Of a DNA stretch of 64,000 nt, positions 1 to 6,597 are shown piece by piece. The notes below the pieces were generated by a model. That model did not search any database. It saw nothing but the letters and a program-made list of their open reading frames with translations, and had not been told where the DNA came from. The stretch is from JAQVEB01 sp028698105 (lineage in GTDB: Bacteria > Bacteroidota > Bacteroidia > Bacteroidales > Dysgonomonadaceae), in the NCBI GenBank assembly GCA_964293155.1, contig CAXYYA010000003.1, positions 44,010 through 108,009 on the forward strand, read 5' to 3'. A program made the translations under genes and the position numbers. Position 1 is the stretch's first letter. Every line of letters starts with the position of its first letter.

Positions 1-435
1 GGGGTTTTTGTTGGTGGTTTTCTGTTCGATGGAGATTACGGGACTCAATCCGGTGATCTTATCCACATCGGGGCGTTCCATTTTTCCGAGAAATCCGCGG
101 GCGTAGGCCGAAAAGGTTTCGATATAACGCCGCTGTCCTTCGGCAAAAACGGTGTCGAAGGCGAGCGACGATTTTCCGCTTCCGCTCAGTCCGGTAATTA
201 CCGTGAGCGAGTCGCGCGGAATGGTTACGTCTATATTTTTGAGGTTGTGCACGCGTGCGCCGTACACGTTGATGGTTTCTACCCCTAAATCCCGGCTGCT
301 CTCTAAATCTCTCTCCGCAAGGGAGAGGTTTTTTGGCGACTTCGATAAATCGCTGCCCGCGTCCTCCTTTCTTGCTGAACAGGTTTGGGCCAGAGGTTCG
401 GGCTTGGTTGAAGCCGCATCATTATCGTATTGCAT
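1..435 (-). CDS. uvrA: Excinuclease ABC subunit A, N-terminal part (cut by window edge)
   Basis: UvrA is the damage-recognition ATPase of nucleotide excision repair. The 145 visible codons contain VYGARVHNLKNI, the Walker A region GLSGSGKSS and the following FAEGQRRYIE, all typical of the start of UvrA. The family normally begins about ten residues before GAR. Here the only in-frame ATG lies about 50 residues earlier, and a Bacteroidota promoter sits just upstream of it (458-488), so the longer start looks real. Part of the extra N-terminus is encoded by a palindromic repeat (about 300-345), described separately. The rest of the gene lies left of the window. The identification is certain; the extension is inferred. 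Confidence 0.96.
   Translation of the reverse strand, partial: MQYDNDAASTKPEPLAQTCSARKEDAGSDLSKSPKNLSLAERDLESSRDLGVETINVYGARVHNLKNIDVTIPRDSLTVITGLSGSGKSSLAFDTVFAEGQRRYIETFSAYARGFLGKMERPDVDKITGLSPVISIEQKTTNKNP
300..345. repeat. Palindromic repeat inside the uvrA reading frame
   Basis: CTCTCC (311-316) and GGAGAG (322-327) form a short hairpin around GCAAG, followed by a T-run. It resembles the CTAAATC-type GC-rich intergenic palindromes common in Bacteroidota genomes. Here it is read in frame and encodes part of the UvrA N-terminal extension (residues about 31-45, around LSLAERDL). Confidence 0.55.
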
Positions 436-457
436 GTGTGATTTTTATTTTAACCCA

Positions 458-488
458 CAAAGGTACAGAAAAGTCGCCCTTTCTCCAA
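458..488 (-). promoter_or_regulatory. Promoter of uvrA
   Basis: On the minus strand TACCTTTG (458-465) matches the Bacteroidota -7 consensus TAnnTTTG, with TTG (486-488) 20 bases upstream in the -33 position. The expected transcript would start about 15 bases before the ATG at 435, which supports that start. Confidence 0.6.
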
Positions 489-502
489 GTTTCCCGCTCT
501 CC

Positions 503-1477
503 TTAATTTTGCGAAGTTACCCATGTAGTGTCGTGAACCTTTATCTTCTCGCCTTTTCGATAATACATGCTCTCTTTTGTGGGAATAAGAATAGTGTAGC
601 TTTTTCCTGCGCGGTTTACCAGCGCATCGCCTCTGATCCAGGCGTTATTGTCTTTCAAAATAGCATAAGTTATGCCGTGTTGCCTGGCATACGAAGCTAA
701 ATCGGGAATAGCGGATGATGTGGTTATTTCTTTATAATCCAACGGTTTGTATAATTGGTCGGGACGGATTACGAATCCGTAGCGGCGCGGATACTCAAAG
801 ATAAGTTTGATGGCCAGCATACGGAAATAGTAGCGTGAAGTTTCCTGCACCAGCCACAGATCGAGTGCGTCGTCCACGCGCTGATCGCGAAGCTCGTTGG
901 AAATACGTCCCTGCCCGCCGTTATACGACATGGCCGCAGCGGCCCACGAACCGTATTTCTGGTAAGCATCTTTGAGGTAGCGGCAGGCGGCCACGGTGGA
1001 TTTTTCGATGTTGTATCTCTCATCCACATCGGAAGATACTTCGAGCCCGAAACCTTTTGCCGTTCCTTCCATGAATTGCCACAAACCAACCGCACGAGCG
1101 GGAGAAATGGCCTGCGGATCGAGGCTGCTTTCAATTACCGCCAGGTATTTTATGTCTTCGGGCAGTCCGTTCCGTTTCAGGATCGGTTCAATGATGGGGA
1201 AAATCCGGTTTGCCCGTTTGAAAAGGAGCAATGTGGTGGAATGGAAATATGTGAAGCTGTTCAGTTCCCGATCCATTCGCTCGTGCAGGTCATACCTGTC
1301 GAAAGTGACGTTCTCTCCGGCAAACACCATCTTTTCCGGCGGATCCACCGATGCCGTCATGGAAAGAACCATTGGCCGGGTTTTCTCTTCATTATCTGTT
1401 TTAATATTCGACAAAAGAAGCAGCACTACGGTTATAAGCGGCACGGGCAGCGTTATATAAAGAAGATTTTTTTTCAT
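503..1477 (-). CDS. Lytic transglycosylase, SLT/MltD type
   Basis: This enzyme probably cleaves peptidoglycan glycan strands in the periplasm, leaving 1,6-anhydro ends. It has 324 residues. A hydrophobic N-terminal helix (residues 5-22) acts as signal or anchor. The SLT domain spans about 85-240, with AVIESSLDPQA carrying the probable catalytic Glu116, then ARAVGLWQFM and AMSYNGGQGR, the usual transglycosylase motifs. The C-terminal part (about 260-320, ending in SYTILIP-like sequence) looks like a diverged LysM-type wall-binding region; I am less sure of that. It stands alone with its own promoter at 1533-1563. The family is secure, the exact subtype is not. Confidence 0.9.
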   Translation of the reverse strand: MKKNLLYITLPVPLITVVLLLLSNIKTDNEEKTRPMVLSMTASVDPPEKMVFAGENVTFDRYDLHERMDRELNSFTYFHSTTLLLFKRANRIFPIIEPILKRNGLPEDIKYLAVIESSLDPQAISPARAVGLWQFMEGTAKGFGLEVSSDVDERYNIEKSTVAACRYLKDAYQKYGSWAAAAMSYNGGQGRISNELRDQRVDDALDLWLVQETSRYYFRMLAIKLIFEYPRRYGFVIRPDQLYKPLDYKEITTSSAIPDLASYARQHGITYAILKDNNAWIRGDALVNRAGKSYTILIPTKESMYYRKGEKIKVHDTTWVTSQN

Positions 1478-1532
1478 TTTTCTTTGATCGGTTGAGGTAA
1501 GGGATGTGATTTTTAGTCGTAAAATTTCTTGT

Positions 1533-1563
1533 CAAAGATACAATAATAATCCCGACTTTTCAA
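1533..1563 (-). promoter_or_regulatory. Promoter of the lytic transglycosylase gene
   Basis: Minus-strand TATCTTTG (1533-1540) is an exact -7 consensus, with TTG (1561-1563) 20 bases upstream. The start codon follows about 50 bases downstream of the expected transcript start. Confidence 0.6.
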
Positions 1564-1592
1564 GTTTTTGCGCATAACTTGGTTCAAATGGG

Positions 1593-2207
1593 CTACTGTA
1601 GTTCCTGCATGATCTCGTCCAGCGTTTTATCTTTTCCGTTAAGGAAGATATTGCGATGAAAACGGCTCACTTCTTTCAGGTAGCTCGCCAATACGGCTTG
1701 CTGCCGTGTAGATAAGTTGACGGAGAGCAACGTTGCGCTTTTTTGCAAATCGGGGAAGATGCGGATGAGTTCGTTACGTCCTTTATCGGTAATAAACACA
1801 CGCATACTGCGTTTGTCCAGTTCGTCGCGACGTTGAGCGATCAGGTTTTTTTTGAGTAATCGGTTTATGATCTCGTTTCCCGATGTTTTTTCCATCGCGT
1901 TCATGTTGTTCAGTTCGGTTTTCGAGAGGCTTTCATAATGAATGAGCGGGATCAGGTATGTGTATTCGTCCATGGTTTGCATAGGCGAATCCTTAAGGAC
2001 TTTCTTTATGTAAAATTTTGAGTACCGGTGCAGCAGGCTTACGTGCTGGGCAATCTCTACTTCTGTCGGGAAGTTTTGTTCCGTATTTTCGCTGCGGGAT
2101 AAATAGGCGATAAAATCGTTCATTTCGGGAGTTTCGTCTTCCGAAAGTGTGTGCTCGAATTGTTCGAGTTCCTCGATTAATTGTAGCAGAATTTTCTTTG
2201 TTTTCAT
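1593..2207 (-). CDS. MarR family transcriptional regulator
   Basis: A 204-residue winged-helix regulator. The winged helix lies around 90-160, with the recognition-helix region NEIINRLLKKNLIAQRRDELDKRS and the wing MRVFITDKG, which is typical of MarR proteins. The N-terminal 80 residues and C-terminal helices would form the dimer interface. It is longer than the usual 140-160 residue MarR because of an extended N-terminus. It is divergent from the exporter operon at 2317-6474 with 109 bases between the starts, so it probably represses that operon and possibly itself. The ligand is unknown. I saw no clear palindrome in the shared intergenic region. Confidence 0.85.
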   Translation of the reverse strand: MKTKKILLQLIEELEQFEHTLSEDETPEMNDFIAYLSRSENTEQNFPTEVEIAQHVSLLHRYSKFYIKKVLKDSPMQTMDEYTYLIPLIHYESLSKTELNNMNAMEKTSGNEIINRLLKKNLIAQRRDELDKRSMRVFITDKGRNELIRIFPDLQKSATLLSVNLSTRQQAVLASYLKEVSRFHRNIFLNGKDKTLDEIMQELQ

Positions 2208-2265
2208 CTTAACAGAAAATAAAAGTCCGTAAATGTACTATTTTTTTCAAAAATAACCAAATATT

Positions 2266-2297
2266 TTTGCATATTAGTTCAAAAATGTATTAATTTG
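2266..2297 (+). promoter_or_regulatory. Promoter of the DevBCA-type exporter operon
   Basis: TTTG (2266-2269), 20 bases, then TTAATTTG (2290-2297), one mismatch from TAnnTTTG. It lies 19 bases before the first gene of the operon, in the gap shared with the divergent MarR gene. Confidence 0.45.
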
Positions 2298-2316
2298 CAA
2301 AACAAAATGAATCAAC

Positions 2317-3009
2317 ATGGATATCGCAGCTCGTCTTTCGAATGCCGGGAAAAAATATAAAACGGGCGACACCACTATTGTTGCACTGGAACCCACCACG
2401 GTGGAATTTCGCACCGGAGAGATAACGCTTATCGTCGGCCCGTCGGGGTCGGGAAAAACCACGCTGTTATCGTTGCTGGGATGTGTTATTTATCCTACGT
2501 CGGGCGACGTGTGGGTGGGCGATACGTGCGTAAGCCGCCTGCCAGAAAAACAATTGGCTACGTTGCGTTTGCAACACATCGGTTTCGTTTTTCAGGGATT
2601 TAATTTGCTGGCACCGCTCAATGCACTCGAAAATGTAATGCAGCCGCTCATTTTGCAGGGCGTGAACCGAAAAGAGGCTAAAAAAAGAGCCCTGGAACTG
2701 ATACGCACCTTCAAAATGGAGGACCGCAAAAACAATCTTCCCCGAAATTTAAGCGGCGGACAACAACAACGTGTCGCCGTTGCCCGTTCGCTGATCACCA
2801 ACCCGCAATTGGTGCTGTGCGACGAGCCTACGGCATCGTTAGACCAGTTCAGCGCGAAACAGGTTATGGAAATGCTCCGCAGTCTTTCGCGCGAGAACCG
2901 CGCCGTTGTGATCGTAACACACGACATGCGCCTGAAGAAATACGCCGATCGCACTATTTACGTATCGGAAGGAAGGATCAGCGCAGAGCCTATCGAAGAA
3001 GAAATATAA
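2317..3009 (+). CDS. ABC transporter ATP-binding protein (DevA/MacB/LolD type)
   Basis: The cytoplasmic ATPase of an exporter of the MacB/DevA class, 230 residues as usual for the class. It shows Walker A GPSGSGKTT, Q-loop at FVFQGFNLL, signature LSGGQQQR, Walker B LVLCDEP and the H-loop VTHD. It is the first gene of a four-gene plus-strand run: ATPase, lipoprotein adaptor (14-base gap), FtsX-like permease, TolC-like channel. This layout resembles DevBCA-TolC exporters. The substrate cannot be read from sequence; lipids, peptides and drugs are all possible. Confidence 0.93.
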   Translation: MDIAARLSNAGKKYKTGDTTIVALEPTTVEFRTGEITLIVGPSGSGKTTLLSLLGCVIYPTSGDVWVGDTCVSRLPEKQLATLRLQHIGFVFQGFNLLAPLNALENVMQPLILQGVNRKEAKKRALELIRTFKMEDRKNNLPRNLSGGQQQRVAVARSLITNPQLVLCDEPTASLDQFSAKQVMEMLRSLSRENRAVVIVTHDMRLKKYADRTIYVSEGRISAEPIEEEI

Positions 3010-3023
3010 TCAATTTTCAGGAT

Positions 3024-3953
3024 ATGAAAAAACAAATTTTGTTATTGCCGGTTGCACTTTTGCTGATAACCGCATGCAGCAAGAAAGAGCAAAAATCCGA
3101 ACCCGTGCCGCCATCTGCCGTGACGCGCATCGTGGGCATCGGGAAAGTAACGCCGCAGGGCGGCATCAGCGATTTGGCCGCACCCGTTTCGGGTATCGTG
3201 AAACAACTAAATGTGCAAACGGGGGATAATGTAAAAAAGGGAGATGTTCTGCTCGTTTTGGACAACACCGATGCTTCTTTGGCCTTAAAAGAAGCCGACT
3301 CGCGCCTTGCCACGCAAAAACGCAACATTCAGTCGGCAAAAAACACGGTGGAGCAGGAACGTGTTGCGCTTAATGAAAAACTTCGTTTACTGAATGATGC
3401 GCACGAACTTCTCGCCGCCGGCGCGACAACCGGCGAAAACGTGCGTGAATTGCAAAGCGATTACGATCAGGGCGTGTTGCAAATGAAAAAACTACAAAGC
3501 GATCTGGATGCGAAACAGGCACAGCTTCGCGAACTCTCGGCGCAGCGCGCGTCGAGCGTAACCGAGTTGGGGCGCACGCAACTTACCGCTCCGATGAACG
3601 GAACGGTTTTAGACATTACGCCGCGGCAGGGCGAAGCGGTAACCATGTATCAAACATACGCACGCCTGGCGCCCGATGCGCCGCTGGTGGTTGTAGCCGA
3701 GATTGACGAACTATTTGCAGGGAAACTCGCTTTAGGACAGGCGTGCTCCATAGTTTTGGTGGGCGACAGTATTCCCGTGGCGCAGGGCGAAATTTTGCGC
3801 ATCTCGCCCGATTTAAAGAAAAAATCGTTGTTCTCCGATAGTGGAAACGATTTGGAAGACCGTCGCGTTCGCGAGATAGAAGTATCGCTTCGCGATATAA
3901 AAAAACCGTTGCTCATTGACACCAAAGTGGAGTGTACTGTAAAACTAAACTAA
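3024..3953 (+). CDS. HlyD/DevB-family membrane fusion lipoprotein
   Basis: A periplasmic adaptor linking the inner-membrane pump to the outer-membrane channel, 309 residues. The ATG at 3024 is chosen because it gives a clear lipoprotein signal peptide (ITACSK, lipidated Cys). A longer in-frame reading runs back into the ATPase gene and lacks a signal. After the Cys come a lipoyl-like half (GIVKQLNVQTGDNVKKGDVLLVLD), a long coiled coil (about 90-190) and the second lipoyl half (LTAPMNGTVLDI). The order matches MacA/DevB proteins. Confidence 0.9.
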   Translation: MKKQILLLPVALLLITACSKKEQKSEPVPPSAVTRIVGIGKVTPQGGISDLAAPVSGIVKQLNVQTGDNVKKGDVLLVLDNTDASLALKEADSRLATQKRNIQSAKNTVEQERVALNEKLRLLNDAHELLAAGATTGENVRELQSDYDQGVLQMKKLQSDLDAKQAQLRELSAQRASSVTELGRTQLTAPMNGTVLDITPRQGEAVTMYQTYARLAPDAPLVVVAEIDELFAGKLALGQACSIVLVGDSIPVAQGEILRISPDLKKKSLFSDSGNDLEDRRVREIEVSLRDIKKPLLIDTKVECTVKLN

Positions 3954-3959
3954 GTTGTG

Positions 3960-5096
3960 ATGTTAAAAACCGCGTATAAATTCATCCGGTTCGAGAAATC
4001 GAAGAGCCTCGGGATACTGATGGCAATTATCATCAGCATTTACCTGATTGGCCTCGAGTTGGGTATTTTCTTTTATCTTTCGGGATTGATCGGCGGAATC
4101 GTAAATAATGCTAATCCGGCTTATTCTCAGGTGTTTGTCGTGAAGAAACAAACCAATAACGCGAACCAATTATCGCCTTTCGATGTGCGTTGGATAAATC
4201 AAATACGCAGTATAAACGGGGTTGACGACACGCACGGTATTGTGGTTGCCAACGTATCGGTGAAATTCCCCAACGGACATGATTCACCGGCAATTGTTAT
4301 CGGGAGCGATTATCCGCAACTGGCAGCAGGGCCGTCGGCTTCGTTGCTCAAGACCGGAACGATCAGCGATTTAACGCATCCCGGAACGGTTTCGGCCGAT
4401 TTTTACGATAACAAAACCTTTGGTTACGATGTTGAGCCCGGAACGTATTTCGAGATAAACGGCAAATTGGCACAGGTGGGCGTCACCACGAAAAATGCCA
4501 AAGGCTTTTCGAGCCCGCTGTTGTACACAACAACATCGAAAGCGCGCTATTTTTCGGGAACTTCCGATTTTTCGGTAAACGCCATCATCGTTACGGTGAA
4601 AGACCCCCCAAAAATAGACGAGGTGGTTGCTCAGATCAACCGCATGGCGCCTGACCTTAAAGCGTGGCGCTCCGAGGCGTTCAGCAACGCCACCGTAATT
4701 AATGTGATGACGGCCAACAACATGGGTATGAGCTTTGGCACGCTTGTTATCTTCGCCATTATCAGCGGGTTCTTCATTATCGGATTGACAATGTATTCCG
4801 CCACGTACGACAGGATAAAAGATTACGGAACCCTGAAAGCGATCGGCGCCTCGGGACGATATATCACCTTACTGGTTGTTGCACAATCGTTTTTATACGC
4901 GCTTACAGGATTCGTGATTTCGGGGATTCTGCTTTTCGGAACGAAAATGGGAATGGAAAAAGCGGGACTGATTATTAGTCTAACGCCTTTATTTCTGTCG
5001 TTTTTGTTTTTTGTCTCACTGCTTATCGCCGTAGGAAGTTCGTTTTTCTCAATAAGCAAACTCCGAAAAGTTGAACCCTCGTCGGTATTTCGTTAA
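3960..5096 (+). CDS. FtsX-like ABC transporter permease (DevC type)
   Basis: The inner-membrane permease of the exporter, 378 residues from the ATG at 3960. A GTG three bases upstream is also possible. The topology is DevC/MacB-like: one N-terminal membrane helix (about 18-45), a large periplasmic domain (about 46-260), then three C-terminal helices ending near the carboxyl terminus. The block TYDRIKDYGTLKAIGASGRY before the second C-terminal helix is the FtsX-family coupling region. The gene begins six bases after the adaptor stop, so translation is probably coupled. Confidence 0.9.
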   Translation: MLKTAYKFIRFEKSKSLGILMAIIISIYLIGLELGIFFYLSGLIGGIVNNANPAYSQVFVVKKQTNNANQLSPFDVRWINQIRSINGVDDTHGIVVANVSVKFPNGHDSPAIVIGSDYPQLAAGPSASLLKTGTISDLTHPGTVSADFYDNKTFGYDVEPGTYFEINGKLAQVGVTTKNAKGFSSPLLYTTTSKARYFSGTSDFSVNAIIVTVKDPPKIDEVVAQINRMAPDLKAWRSEAFSNATVINVMTANNMGMSFGTLVIFAIISGFFIIGLTMYSATYDRIKDYGTLKAIGASGRYITLLVVAQSFLYALTGFVISGILLFGTKMGMEKAGLIISLTPLFLSFLFFVSLLIAVGSSFFSISKLRKVEPSSVFR

Positions 5097-5115
5097 AACT
5101 AAAAAAGAACATTTT

Positions 5116-6474
5116 ATGAAAAGAAACATAATCTTGTTTTGCATAGCGACACTCATTTTCATAGGATTACCTGTTCATGCGCAGGTGAATGAGAACACCG
5201 ATATCCGGAATCTGTCGTTAAACGATGCGCTTCGTTATGCGCTTCAGTTTTCGCCAACGCAGCGCGTTCAGGATCTAAAAGTGGAAGAGTCACGCCTTAA
5301 ACTCAGCGAAACCCGCCTATCGCGGATTCCCGAGGTATATCTTTCGGGCGATTTAAGACGGAACCTGATCATTCCGTCCACACCGGTACCGGCAACCATC
5401 ATCAATCCGAATGCGCCCGAAGGGGAAACCGTTTACATGAAATTCAATACCAACTGGAATTCATCGGCCGGAGTGCATCTCTCGTACGATTTGTTCAATC
5501 CCGAAAAAATGGGGCAGGTCTCAGAACAGCAGCAACAATTAAAAATTGATGCTTATGACGCGCAAATATCGGAAAAAACCCTCCGCGCCGATGTGGCAAT
5601 GGCTTATGCCGAGTGTGTGATTGCGCAGCAACAAGTGCAGTCGCTTGCTGCCGACACGTTGTATTACGCCCGCTCGCTTCAGTACACCGGCGATCTGTTT
5701 TGGAAACAAAAAGCTTCGCTAACCGAAAAAAACACAGCGCAGGCCGCTTTCAACGAATCGCTTTCGCGTTACCTGCAAGGAGAGAAAATTGAGGCCGATG
5801 CTACCTCCAAATTACTGTATCTCATGGGGCAGCCCGTTACGGAAGAAAACATCGGGAACCTGCAACTTTCGGAAGATATCGCCGGATTATACAATACGAT
5901 GACGAATTCGGCTGTGCAAAAGTTATCCGAAGGAATCGGCCTGGAAGAAATGCGACAAAACGAGGTGGTTTCGCTCGCCGAAAACCGCATTAAATTCGCC
6001 GGCTGGAAATATGCGCCAAGTTTGTCGCTTACCGGTTTTTACGGAACAAATTATTATGCCAACGAGTTGAAATTAACGAAAAAAGAGTTGTGGAGAGGCA
6101 ACAGTTTCATCGGTTTAACGCTGAAAGTTCCGGTTACGAAGTCGTTCAGCACGGCCAATGAAGTATCGCAATTGCGCATCAGGCAGCAAATGGAAGCGGA
6201 AAACCTGCGTGATATCCGAAACGCGCGAAACAGGGAATGGCTCAACGAACAATCGCTCCTGCAGACGCGTCAAAAAGAATATCTTCTTCGCGAACAGAAC
6301 CTGAAAATGAGCGAACAAAACCTGAAAGCCGCAGAGGCACAATTCGCCAAAGGCCATATTCTCGAAAAAGAGTTGCTTAACGCACGACTGTTGTTGCAGA
6401 ATGCCCGCCAAAACTTTATGCAGGCGGCGTACGATGTTTTTTCGAGCCTGATCACACTCGAAAAATTGAGATAA
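5116..6474 (+). CDS. TolC-family outer membrane efflux protein
   Basis: An outer-membrane channel for the upstream transporter, 452 residues from ATG 5116. A signal peptide ends at VHAQ (residues 1-23). Two repeated halves rich in long heptad-like helices are visible (about 30-230 and 240-450), with the repeat signature NLSLNDALRYALQFSPT near the start. An earlier in-frame start inside the permease gene is rejected because the signal peptide would then be internal. It is the last gene of the operon; 123 bases with their own promoter separate it from the next gene. Confidence 0.92.
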   Translation: MKRNIILFCIATLIFIGLPVHAQVNENTDIRNLSLNDALRYALQFSPTQRVQDLKVEESRLKLSETRLSRIPEVYLSGDLRRNLIIPSTPVPATIINPNAPEGETVYMKFNTNWNSSAGVHLSYDLFNPEKMGQVSEQQQQLKIDAYDAQISEKTLRADVAMAYAECVIAQQQVQSLAADTLYYARSLQYTGDLFWKQKASLTEKNTAQAAFNESLSRYLQGEKIEADATSKLLYLMGQPVTEENIGNLQLSEDIAGLYNTMTNSAVQKLSEGIGLEEMRQNEVVSLAENRIKFAGWKYAPSLSLTGFYGTNYYANELKLTKKELWRGNSFIGLTLKVPVTKSFSTANEVSQLRIRQQMEAENLRDIRNARNREWLNEQSLLQTRQKEYLLREQNLKMSEQNLKAAEAQFAKGHILEKELLNARLLLQNARQNFMQAAYDVFSSLITLEKLR

Positions 6475-6572
6475 CCGACTGTGTAAAATCGGTGGAAGCA
6501 CTTGCTTCACAATCACTTCAATATTTTTCATTCACTTGTTTCCTTTTTCCTGTTTTAAAAGGCAAAAACCCC

Positions 6573-6580
6573 TATCTTTG
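6573..6580 (+). promoter_or_regulatory. Promoter -7 element of the PEP-synthase-like gene
   Basis: TATCTTTG is an exact match to TAnnTTTG, 17 bases before the ATG at 6598. The transcript leader would therefore be very short. The -33 region (TTTT at 6553-6556) is weak. Confidence 0.6.
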
Positions 6581-6597
6581 TAAACAAAAAGATACAA

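Noticed and set aside
2817..3023. Longer start for the DevB-like adaptor inside the ATPase gene
   Set aside because: It would bury the lipoprotein signal peptide that begins at 3024.
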